Shown here piece by piece: positions 47,436 through 54,317 of a stretch of DNA of 64,000 bases. The stretch's first letter is position 1; each line of letters begins with the position of its first letter. The stretch covers positions 248,001-312,000 of the forward strand of contig JAFEFL010000064.1 of the NCBI GenBank assembly GCA_018240595.1. Direction: 5' to 3'. Under the pieces are notes generated by a model, which made no database searches, had not been told where the DNA came from, and worked only from the letters and a program-made list of their open reading frames with translations. This DNA comes from Pseudomonadota bacterium. Its GTDB lineage: Bacteria; Pseudomonadota; Alphaproteobacteria; Rhizobiales; Xanthobacteraceae. The translations under genes were made by a program, and so were the position numbers.

Positions 47436-48365
47436 ATGATCACCCTGCGTCAGTTGCGTTACCTGAGTTCGCTCGCGCGGCACCGGCATTTCGGCCGTGC
47501 CGCGGATGATTGCGCGGTGACGCAGCCGGCGCTGTCGATGCAGGTGCGCGAACTCGAGCGCGAAATCGGCGCCGAACTTGTCGAGCGCCGCCCCGGCGAT
47601 ATCGTTCTCACCGAAGTCGGCCTCGAAGTCGCCCGCCGCGCTGACAGTATTCTCACCGCGACGCGGGATCTCGTCGATTTCGTTCGTCACCGCGAGGTGC
47701 TTGCCGGGCCGCTCAAGCTCGGCATCATTCCGACGCTGGCGCCCTACATCCTGCCGCGCATGCTGCCGCTGCTGCAGCGGCAATATCCGGACCTGCGCCT
47801 CGAGGTGCGCGAAACGCAAACCAAGGCGCTGCTCGGGGAGCTGGCAAGCGGCGGGCTCGATGCCGTCATGCTGGCGCTGCCGGCCGACGGCGGCGATGTC
47901 GAGACCATGCCGTTGTTCGAAGATGCCTTCCTGCTCGCCGTGCCGGCCGATGATCCTTTGCCGGCGCGCGGCCGTGTCAGCGTTCGCGACGTCGATCATC
48001 GTCGCCTCATCCTGCTGGAGGAGGGTCACTGTCTGCGCGATCAGGCTCTGGCGTTCTGCGCGACCAAGCGCGCCGATCCGGCCCAGCCTGCGAGCCTCGG
48101 CGCCACCTCGCTCTCGACGGTGCTGCAGATGGTGGCGAACGGCTACGGCGTGACGCTCGTGCCGGAAGTCGCGATCGACGCCAGGCTGCCCGATCCGCGC
48201 GTCAAGCTGTTGCGTTTCCGCGATCCGGAGCCGGGCCGTTCGGTCGGCCTGGCCTGGCGGCGGACCTCGCCGCGCGCGCGCGATTTCGCAGCTCTCGGCG
48301 AGGCGATCGTCGCGGCGCTCGAAACCGACGCGCGCCCGCCGGCTAGACTTCGCTCTCGCGCTTGA
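47436..48365 (+). CDS. oxyR: Hydrogen peroxide sensor and LysR-type activator OxyR
   Basis: The 309-residue LysR protein has an N-terminal helix-turn-helix ('GRAADDCAVTQPALSMQVRELE') and a periplasmic-binding-like sensor domain. The two redox cysteines are at 199 and 208 in 'GHCLRDQALAFC', the same numbers as in E. coli OxyR, so the peroxide disulfide switch is intact. Its 3' end overlaps the convergent Crp/Fnr gene by 23 bases. Confidence 0.95.
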   Translation: MITLRQLRYLSSLARHRHFGRAADDCAVTQPALSMQVRELEREIGAELVERRPGDIVLTEVGLEVARRADSILTATRDLVDFVRHREVLAGPLKLGIIPTLAPYILPRMLPLLQRQYPDLRLEVRETQTKALLGELASGGLDAVMLALPADGGDVETMPLFEDAFLLAVPADDPLPARGRVSVRDVDHRRLILLEEGHCLRDQALAFCATKRADPAQPASLGATSLSTVLQMVANGYGVTLVPEVAIDARLPDPRVKLLRFRDPEPGRSVGLAWRRTSPRARDFAALGEAIVAALETDARPPARLRSRA

Positions 48366-49026
48366 GCGCCGCGGGTTTCTCCAGACAATAGTATCCGGAC
48401 AGCCGCGTCACGATCTTGGCGCGCATCCAGTCGTTCATGATGCGGCTGACATTCTCGCGGGCGATGCCGGCCATGGCGGCGAGCTCGCTCTGGCTCACCT
48501 TCTGGCGAATGACAACGCGGCCGCCGGCGACCTCATTGCCGAAGGCGTGGGCAAGATCGAGCAAAGCCCGCGCCACGCGGCCTTTCAGCGGCAGGAAGCT
48601 CCCGGCGGCGACGAGCGCATCGGTGTCGCGCAGGCGCGCCGCCAGCACCGTGACAAAGTATTTATAAATGCGCGGCTCCTTGTCGGCGAAGGAATCGAAG
48701 GCGGCGCGGCTGAGAAAACTGAGCTTGCAATCGCGCAGCGCGGTAATGGTGGCCGAGCGCGGCAGGCCGTCGATGATGGCGAGATCGCCGACGACCGCGC
48801 CGGGTCCGAGAATGGCGAGGATGCGTTCGGCGCCGCTCGCCGAGGCGATACTGACTTTCAGCAGGCCGTCGTCGAGCCGGTAAAGTCCGTCGCCGGGATC
48901 GCCGGCGAGAAACAGCACCTCGTTGGCCGCGAGCTTGCGCGGCGTGGCGCCAGCCATGAGCTGCGAAGCCAGACCTTTCGGCAAGTCCGACAGCAGATTG
49001 CCCTTGCCGGCTCCTGCGCTCGCCAT
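48343..49026 (-). CDS. Crp/Fnr family transcriptional regulator
   Basis: The 227-residue protein has a cyclic-nucleotide-binding-like domain (about 25-130, with 'GDPGDGLYRLDDGLLKV' and 'GDLAIIDGLPRSATITAL') and a C-terminal winged helix ('SQSELAAMAGIARENVSRIMNDW'). The FNR cysteine cluster is absent, so it does not sense oxygen by iron-sulfur. The two tiny genes upstream at 49153 and 49526 are on the same strand. The ligand is unknown. Confidence 0.88.
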   Translation of the reverse strand: MASAGAGKGNLLSDLPKGLASQLMAGATPRKLAANEVLFLAGDPGDGLYRLDDGLLKVSIASASGAERILAILGPGAVVGDLAIIDGLPRSATITALRDCKLSFLSRAAFDSFADKEPRIYKYFVTVLAARLRDTDALVAAGSFLPLKGRVARALLDLAHAFGNEVAGGRVVIRQKVSQSELAAMAGIARENVSRIMNDWMRAKIVTRLSGYYCLEKPAALKRESEV

Positions 49027-49152
49027 GCGTCACCCCAACCAAAAGACGGCGGCGCGACAGCGCCGCCGGCCGGCAATCTAGCAGAGTTCCGCGCCATTCA
49101 GCGACACGGCCGCGTTGTTTGTTTCGGGAGCAACCGCTTCCGGGCGAGGCGG

Positions 49153-49296
49153 TTAATTGAGGGCTACTGAGATCTTCAAAGGTGCCAGCGGATTGACGCC
49201 ATCATCGACCTGCGGGGAATAGCAGATCAGGTTGGCGGCGAAACTACCGGTCACCAGAACGAGCAAGGTGAGGCTGATCAGAATGGCATTCTTCAT
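49153..49296 (-). CDS. Small hydrophobic secreted or membrane peptide (47 residues)
   Basis: A short frame runs from ATG 49296 to TAA 49153, with GGGAGA about 6 bases before the start. The peptide begins 'MKNAILISLTLLVLVTG', a clear signal-like or membrane segment, then has a 25-residue tail with one Cys ('NLICYSPQVDDGVNPLAP'). I do not recognise a family. The gap of 126 bases to the Crp/Fnr start has no clear terminator. Confidence 0.55.
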   Translation of the reverse strand: MKNAILISLTLLVLVTGSFAANLICYSPQVDDGVNPLAPLKISVALN

Positions 49297-49433
49297 GACG
49301 GTCTCCCTTGCGTTGTGCCGATGCCGCGGCGAGCGGCGGTGGCGGACCCATGGTTAACAATCTATGGAGCCCGGCCGTTCCGCGCTGTGACCGCGGTCAC
49401 AGGGATGTGTGGTCGGCCGGCGGGCAAAGGTTC

Positions 49434-49462
49434 AAAAAAAGACGGCCCGCAAGCGGGCCGTC
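49434..49462 (-). terminator. Rho-independent terminator of the 69-residue gene
   Basis: A 10-bp stem (49441-49450 with 49453-49462) leaves a very small loop. On the minus strand it is followed by seven Ts (49434-49440). It lies 64 bases after the stop of the gene at 49526, so the two small genes are probably separate transcripts. Confidence 0.75.
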
Positions 49463-49525
49463 TCAAGGTGGGCTGGGGTAAGCCACCGGCCTCGGTGGTT
49501 ATTGGGGGGGCGAGGCCGGTCGGGG

Positions 49526-49735
49526 TTAGCTCATGGGGTGTGAGCTAATGAAGGCGATGTCGCGCGGTTCGTGTTTCACCGGCACGCGCAGCGGCGCGCG
49601 ATCCGGGATCTGTTGCACTTGCGCGGGTGCGCGCACGCCGCTGATGTCGCCGGCATAGGGGCTGACCAGGTCGGTGACCAGAGCGACCACGGCCAGAAGC
49701 AGGGTGGCGATCGCGAGCAGAACAGTCTTCGGCAT
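49526..49735 (-). CDS. Small membrane-anchored protein (69 residues), unknown function
   Basis: The frame starts at ATG 49735 with GGAGGGAAGGC directly before it, an unusually strong ribosome binding site. The protein has one membrane segment ('TVLLAIATLLLAVVALVTDL', residues 3-22) and a 45-residue Pro- and Arg-containing tail. No family is recognised. The strong binding site and its own terminator support a real, well-translated gene. Confidence 0.65.
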   Translation of the reverse strand: MPKTVLLAIATLLLAVVALVTDLVSPYAGDISGVRAPAQVQQIPDRAPLRVPVKHEPRDIAFISSHPMS

Positions 49736-49863
49736 GCCTTCCCTCCTGTGATCCGTTGGGAACGTCACATTCCCGATGTTGAAAAAGGTAGGGCGGCGGC
49801 GCCCGGCGGGCTGTGACACGCATCACAAAAAGCGCGAAACCGCCAAGTGCCGGTCGCGCAAAG

Positions 49864-49891
49864 AAAAAGGCGGCCCTAAGGGCCGCCTTTT
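49864..49891. terminator. Terminator of pnp
   Basis: An 8-bp stem (49869-49876 with 49880-49887) closes a TAA loop. On the minus strand TTTTT follows (49864-49868); on the plus strand TTTT follows. It lies 32 bases after the pnp stop. Confidence 0.75.
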
Positions 49892-49918
49892 CCAGGCTTT
49901 GTTTATAAAAAGGGCTCG

Positions 49919-52078
49919 TTACTCGGCCGCCGGCTGCTCGCCGCCCTCGGCCTTGTCCTTGCCCTTGTGCTCGATGTCCTCGCCGGTCGCCTGATCGACC
50001 GCCTTCATCGACAGGCGCACCTTGCCGCGATCGTCCATGCCGAGCAGCTTGACCTTGACCTTGTCGCCTTCCTTGACGACGTCCGACGTCTTCTGGACGC
50101 GGTTCGCGGCAAGCTGGCTGATGTGGACGAGGCCGTCCTTGGCGCCGAAGAAGTTCACGAAGGCGCCGAAGTCCATGACCTTGACGACCGTGCCTTCGTA
50201 GATGTGGCCGACTTCCGGATCGGAGGCGATCGACTTGATCCAGTTGATCGCCGCCTTGATCGATTCGCCCGAAGCCGAGGCGACCTTGACCGAACCGTCG
50301 TCCTCGATGTTGATCTTGGCGCCGGTCTTCTCGACGATCTCGCGGATCACCTTGCCGCCGGTGCCGATCACTTCGCGGATCTTGTCGGTCGGGATCTTGA
50401 AGGTCTCGATGCGCGGCGCGTGCTCGCCGAGTTCGGCGCGCGCCGAGGTGAGCGCCTTCGACATCTCGCCGAGGATGTGAATGCGGCCCTGCTTGGCCTG
50501 GCCAAGGGCGACCTTCATGATCTCCTCGGTGATGCCGGCGATCTTGATGTCCATCTGCAGCGAGGTGATGCCTTCCTCGGTGCCGGCGACCTTGAAGTCC
50601 ATGTCGCCGAGGTGATCTTCGTCACCCAGGATGTCCGACAGAACGGCATAGCGGTCGCCCTCGAGGATGAGGCCCATGGCGATGCCCGCCGTGGCGCGCT
50701 TCATCGGCACGCCGGCGTCCATCAGCGACAGCGAAGCGCCGCAGACCGAAGCCATCGACGACGAACCGTTCGACTCGGTGATCTCCGACACGACGCGGAT
50801 CGTGTAGGGGAACTCTTCCTTCGACGGCAGCACCGGGTGGATCGCGCGCCAGGCGAGCTTGCCGTGGCCGATCTCGCGACGCTTGGTGCCGCCGAGGCGG
50901 CCGGTTTCACCGACCGAGAAGGGCGGGAAGTTGTAGTGCAGCAGGAACGATTCCTTGTAGGTGCCCTGCAGCGCGTCGATCCACTGCTCGTCCTCGCCGG
51001 TGCCCAGCGTGGTGACGACCAGCGCCTGGGTTTCGCCGCGGGTGAACAGCGCCGAACCGTGCGTGCGCGGCAGAACGCCGGCCTGCACTTCGATCGGGCG
51101 CACGGTGACGAGGTCACGGCCGTCGATGCGCTTCTTGGTGTCGAGGATGTTCCAGCGAACGATCTTCGCCTCGAGCTCCTTGAACACTTCGCCGACGCGC
51201 AGCTTCGGGTACTTCGGTTCGGTGACGCCTTCCGGGAAGAAGTGCGCCATCACCTTTTCCTTGATGGCGCCAACGGCCTTGTAGCGCTCCTGCTTCACCG
51301 GGATGGTGTAGGCGGCGCGCAGGTCCTTCTCGGCGAGAGCGAGGATTTCCTTTTCCAGTTCCGCGTTGTCGTTGACGACCAGTTCGCGCGGCTCCTTGGC
51401 GGCCTTCTCGGCGAGCTGGATGATCGCCTGGATCACCGGCTGGAAGTGACGGTGGCCGAACATCACGGCGCCGAGCATGATCTCTTCCGACAGCTCCTTG
51501 GCTTCGGATTCGACCATCAGCACGGCATCGTTGGTGCCGGCGACGACGAGGTCGAGCTTGCTCTCGGCCATTTCATCGAGCTGCGGGTTGAGGACGTATT
51601 CGCCTTCGATGAAGCCGACGCGCGCGGCGCCGATCGGGCCCATGAACGGCGCACCCGACAGGGTCAGCGCGGCGGACGAGGCGACCATCGCCAGGATGTC
51701 CGGATCGTTCTCGAGGTCGTGCGACAGGGTGGTGACGATGACCTGCGTTTCGCAGCGCCAGCCGTCGGCGAACAGCGGACGCACCGGACGGTCGATGAGA
51801 CGCGAGACCAGCGTTTCCTTTTCGGTCGGACGGCCTTCGCGCTTGAAATAGCCGCCCGGAATGCGGCCGGCGGCGTAGAACTTTTCCTGGTAGTCCACGG
51901 TCAGCGGCAGGAAGTCGACTCCTTCGCGCGGCGCCTTGGCCGCGACGACGGTGGCGAGCACGGTCGTCTCGCCATAGGAGGCGAGCACGGCGCCGTCGGC
52001 CTGACGCGCGACGTGACCGGTCTCGAGGGTGAGCTTGCGCCCGCCCCAATCGAGTTCAACTCGATGGATATTAAACAT
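49919..52078 (-). CDS. pnp: Polynucleotide phosphorylase
   Basis: The 719-residue enzyme has two RNase PH domains, the second with the active-site 'SDILGDEDHLGDMDFKVAG' region, then a KH domain (about 555-615, 'IREVIGTGGKVIREI') and an S1 RNA-binding domain (about 625-695). It degrades RNA 3' to 5' with phosphate and is part of the degradosome. It lies after rpsO, but a terminator separates them, so it must have its own promoter in the 338-base gap. Confidence 0.97.
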   Translation of the reverse strand: MFNIHRVELDWGGRKLTLETGHVARQADGAVLASYGETTVLATVVAAKAPREGVDFLPLTVDYQEKFYAAGRIPGGYFKREGRPTEKETLVSRLIDRPVRPLFADGWRCETQVIVTTLSHDLENDPDILAMVASSAALTLSGAPFMGPIGAARVGFIEGEYVLNPQLDEMAESKLDLVVAGTNDAVLMVESEAKELSEEIMLGAVMFGHRHFQPVIQAIIQLAEKAAKEPRELVVNDNAELEKEILALAEKDLRAAYTIPVKQERYKAVGAIKEKVMAHFFPEGVTEPKYPKLRVGEVFKELEAKIVRWNILDTKKRIDGRDLVTVRPIEVQAGVLPRTHGSALFTRGETQALVVTTLGTGEDEQWIDALQGTYKESFLLHYNFPPFSVGETGRLGGTKRREIGHGKLAWRAIHPVLPSKEEFPYTIRVVSEITESNGSSSMASVCGASLSLMDAGVPMKRATAGIAMGLILEGDRYAVLSDILGDEDHLGDMDFKVAGTEEGITSLQMDIKIAGITEEIMKVALGQAKQGRIHILGEMSKALTSARAELGEHAPRIETFKIPTDKIREVIGTGGKVIREIVEKTGAKINIEDDGSVKVASASGESIKAAINWIKSIASDPEVGHIYEGTVVKVMDFGAFVNFFGAKDGLVHISQLAANRVQKTSDVVKEGDKVKVKLLGMDDRGKVRLSMKAVDQATGEDIEHKGKDKAEGGEQPAAE

Positions 52079-52124
52079 AGTGTGTTTCTCTCATGGTTCT
52101 CGGAAAGGCTCCCGAAAGCCATGT

Positions 52125-52161
52125 GCAAGACGGCAAGAAACTGCTGCGATGCGCGTCTTGC
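52125..52161 (-). promoter_or_regulatory. Hairpin in the pnp leader
   Basis: GCAAGACG (52125-52132) and CGTCTTGC (52154-52161) form a perfect 8-bp stem around a 21-base loop, about 50 bases before the pnp start. In E. coli the pnp leader folds into a stem cut by RNase III that lets PNPase repress itself; this could serve the same purpose. The rest of the gap to rpsO holds nothing that I can name. Confidence 0.35.
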
Positions 52162-52372
52162 GCAACGGCAACAGCGTCTGGCGATCCTGCCATGACCATC
52201 AAGAGCCTTCGCCTTGCGGCCGGGACATTGGCCCGACCCGGATTGTCCGGAAGCGCCATCGCTCCGCGGACTCTTTCAAAAACGAACGCAACAACGCTCG
52301 TTCTGCAATCAGCGAATGCGACCGGCACTCGCTTTGAAATCAACCGGCGATGCCGCGAGGCCCGCCGATTGC

Positions 52373-52406
52373 AAAAACGCGCGGCGCTTTGTTGAAGCGC
52401 CGCGCG
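52373..52406 (-). terminator. Rho-independent terminator of rpsO
   Basis: A perfect 12-bp stem (52378-52389 with 52395-52406) closes a TGTTG loop. On the minus strand TTTTT follows (52373-52377). It starts 10 bases after the rpsO stop. Confidence 0.88.
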
Positions 52407-52415
52407 CAAAACTTG

Positions 52416-52685
52416 TTAGCGGCGGATGCCAAGTTTCTCGATCAGCGTCTTGTAACGCTTCTCGTCGGTCTTCTTCAGATAGTCGAGCAGCGAACGGCGC
52501 TGCGAAACCATCTTGAGCAGACCACGACGCGAGTGGTTGTCCTTGGCGTGCGTCTTGAAGTGCTCGGTGAGCTGGTTGATGCGTTCCGAGAGGATCGCAA
52601 CTTGCACTTCCGGCGAGCCGGTATCGTTCGCTTTGGTCGCGTTGGCCTTGATCACTTCGGCCTTGCGGGCAGTCGTCAGCGACAT
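52416..52685 (-). CDS. rpsO: 30S ribosomal protein S15
   Basis: The 89-residue protein matches S15 throughout, with 'DTGSPEVQVAILSERIN', 'HFKTHAKDNHSRRGLL' and the C-terminal 'YLKKTDEKRYKTLIEKLGIRR' (in parts). It binds 16S rRNA during small-subunit assembly. It sits 3 bases after truB. Confidence 0.98.
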   Translation of the reverse strand: MSLTTARKAEVIKANATKANDTGSPEVQVAILSERINQLTEHFKTHAKDNHSRRGLLKMVSQRRSLLDYLKKTDEKRYKTLIEKLGIRR

Positions 52686-52688
52686 CGG

Positions 52689-53729
52689 TTATCCTTTCTG
52701 AGGCAGCCGGGCTCTGCCCAACAGGCCGGCCAGGTTGAACACGCGCTTGGGGACGATTTCTCCGCGGTCGACTTCGGCAAGGGCGAGCAAGCGGCCCGAG
52801 ACCGTGACGTAGACCGTACCGCGAAAATTGGGAGCGTCCCGTCCGCGCAACAAAACGGCTTGGCCCCTTTGGAGCCTTGCCGCATCAGGCCCGCTGACAG
52901 CCAGTGCCGGGATGTCGTCCAGCGCGGTTTCAACGGGCATGAGCGCGTCGGCGAGGTTTCCCTCGCCAGCGGCGGCTCTATGGCATAGAGCCTCCAAATC
53001 TTCCAGCGAAATCATGGTTTCGGGGCTGAAACCGCCGACCGAGCAGCGGCGCAGGGCCGAGACGTGGCCGAAGCAGCCGAGCGCCCGGCCGATATCGCGG
53101 GCCAGCGACCGGACATAGGTGCCCTTGCCGCATTCGGCCTCGAGGACGGCGTGGTCGGCGTCCGGCATCTCGATCAGCTCCAGGCGGCCAATATCGACCG
53201 TCCGGGCCTGTAATTCGACCTCCTGGCCGTCGCGGGCGAGGTCATAGGCCCGTTCGCCCTCGATTTTCAGGGCGGAGAACTTCGGCGGAACCTGCTGGAT
53301 GGTGCCGGTATAGGCGGGCAGGGCGGCCCGGATCTGGTCGGCCGTTGGCCGAGCCGAGGAGCCCTGCACGATGCGGCCCTCGGAATCGTCGGTATCGCGC
53401 TCCTCGCCCCACTGAACGGTAAATCGATACAGTTTGCGGCTGTCCATGACGAAGGGCACCGTCTTGGTCGCCTCGCCCATGGCGATCGGCAGGCAGCCGG
53501 ACGCCAGCGGGTCGAGCGTGCCGGCGTGGCCGCAGCGCTTGGCCGAGAACAGCCGCTTGATGATGCTGACGGCGTGGGTCGAGGTCATGCCCACGGGCTT
53601 GTCGAGCACCACCCAGCCATGGACGTCGCGCTTGTCACGCTTGAACTGCTGCCGCTTCGGCTTGCGCGGCGGCTGCGCTTCATCGGCCGTGACCGGCGCG
53701 ATGAGAAGATCGTTGGCGGTATCGGTCAC
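52689..53729 (-). CDS. truB: tRNA pseudouridine-55 synthase
   Basis: The 346-residue protein has the TruB core 'GWVVLDKPVGMTSTHAV', the catalytic 'HAGTLDPLASGCLPI' with its Asp, and 'GERAYDLAR'. About 35 basic residues precede the core and a PUA-like tail follows. It makes pseudouridine 55 in tRNAs. Its start overlaps the rbfA stop by 4 bases. Confidence 0.97.
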   Translation of the reverse strand: MTDTANDLLIAPVTADEAQPPRKPKRQQFKRDKRDVHGWVVLDKPVGMTSTHAVSIIKRLFSAKRCGHAGTLDPLASGCLPIAMGEATKTVPFVMDSRKLYRFTVQWGEERDTDDSEGRIVQGSSARPTADQIRAALPAYTGTIQQVPPKFSALKIEGERAYDLARDGQEVELQARTVDIGRLELIEMPDADHAVLEAECGKGTYVRSLARDIGRALGCFGHVSALRRCSVGGFSPETMISLEDLEALCHRAAAGEGNLADALMPVETALDDIPALAVSGPDAARLQRGQAVLLRGRDAPNFRGTVYVTVSGRLLALAEVDRGEIVPKRVFNLAGLLGRARLPQKG

Positions 53730-54142
53730 TCGTCGTCCTTTTCCAGGTCGCGGGCCACTTGCGGCGAGCGCAGCAGCTTGTCGATGCGCTCGGCTTCGGC
53801 GAAGCGGTCGTCGATGTGAAAGCGCAGGTCGGGCGCGAACTTCAAATTCACGGCATGGGCGACTTCGCCGCGCATGTATTTCTTGTTGCGCTCGAGCGCG
53901 GCGACCACCTCCTGCGCGTCGCGGCCGCCCATCGGCATGACATAGACCGTGGCGAGCCGCAGGTCCGGCGACATACGCACTTCCGGCACGGTGATGAGGT
54001 GTCCCTCGATCACCGGGTCATGCACGTCGCCGCGTGTCAGCATCTCGGCGATGGCGTGGCGAATGAGCTCGCCGACGCGGAGCTGTCGTTGCGAGCCGCC
54101 GGGGCTGGCGCTTTCGCGCTGAGGTCTCTTGTTGCGTGACAT
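53726..54142 (-). CDS. rbfA: Ribosome-binding factor A
   Basis: The 138-residue protein shows the RbfA KH-type fold with 'RVGELIRHAIAEMLTRGDV', 'RMSPDLRLATVYVMP' and 'LKFAPDLRFHIDDRFAEAERI'. It helps 16S rRNA maturation. The frame is open to 54205, but that part lies inside a palindromic repeat, so ATG 54142 is preferred; ATG 54160 is less likely. Confidence 0.95.
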   Translation of the reverse strand: MSRNKRPQRESASPGGSQRQLRVGELIRHAIAEMLTRGDVHDPVIEGHLITVPEVRMSPDLRLATVYVMPMGGRDAQEVVAALERNKKYMRGEVAHAVNLKFAPDLRFHIDDRFAEAERIDKLLRSPQVARDLEKDDE

Positions 54143-54168
54143 CAGGTTTTCTCTGGTCATCGTCCGCG

Positions 54169-54211
54169 CATAGCCGTTCTTTAGAACGGCGTCGCTTCGC
54201 GACACCTATGG
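54169..54211. repeat. Palindromic repeat, family 2, copy a
   Basis: The element has outer CATAG/CTATG ends enclosing two stems: CCGTTCT-TT-AGAACGG and GTCG-CTTCG-CGAC. The same plan is seen at 62343-62384. It sits directly beside a family 1 repeat, between infB and rbfA. Confidence 0.65.
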
Positions 54212-54216
54212 CGCAC

Positions 54217-54270
54217 GATCCAGCCCTTCTTGCGAAGAGCCGGATGCCCCGCTTTCGCGGGGCATGACGG
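54217..54270. repeat. Palindromic repeat, family 1, copy b
   Basis: GATCCAGCCCTTCTTGCGAAG is followed by GCCGGATGCCCCGC-TTTC-GCGGGGCATGAC, with a perfect CCCCGC/GCGGGG stem. It resembles the copies at 31443-31541 and 62186-62266. The remaining bases up to infB (54271-54317) hold nothing I recognise. Confidence 0.65.
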
Positions 54271-54317
54271 TGTTAGCGTTGAAGGTAGTCGATTAACCGC
54301 GCGTGTAAGACTTGGAC

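Noticed and set aside
48343..48365. Overlap of oxyR and Crp/Fnr genes as a frameshift or misannotation
   Set aside because: Both proteins have normal C-termini and the genes are convergent; a 23-base tail overlap is common.
49967..52195. 742-codon open frame on the plus strand, opposite pnp
   Set aside because: Antisense shadow of PNPase with low-complexity composition.
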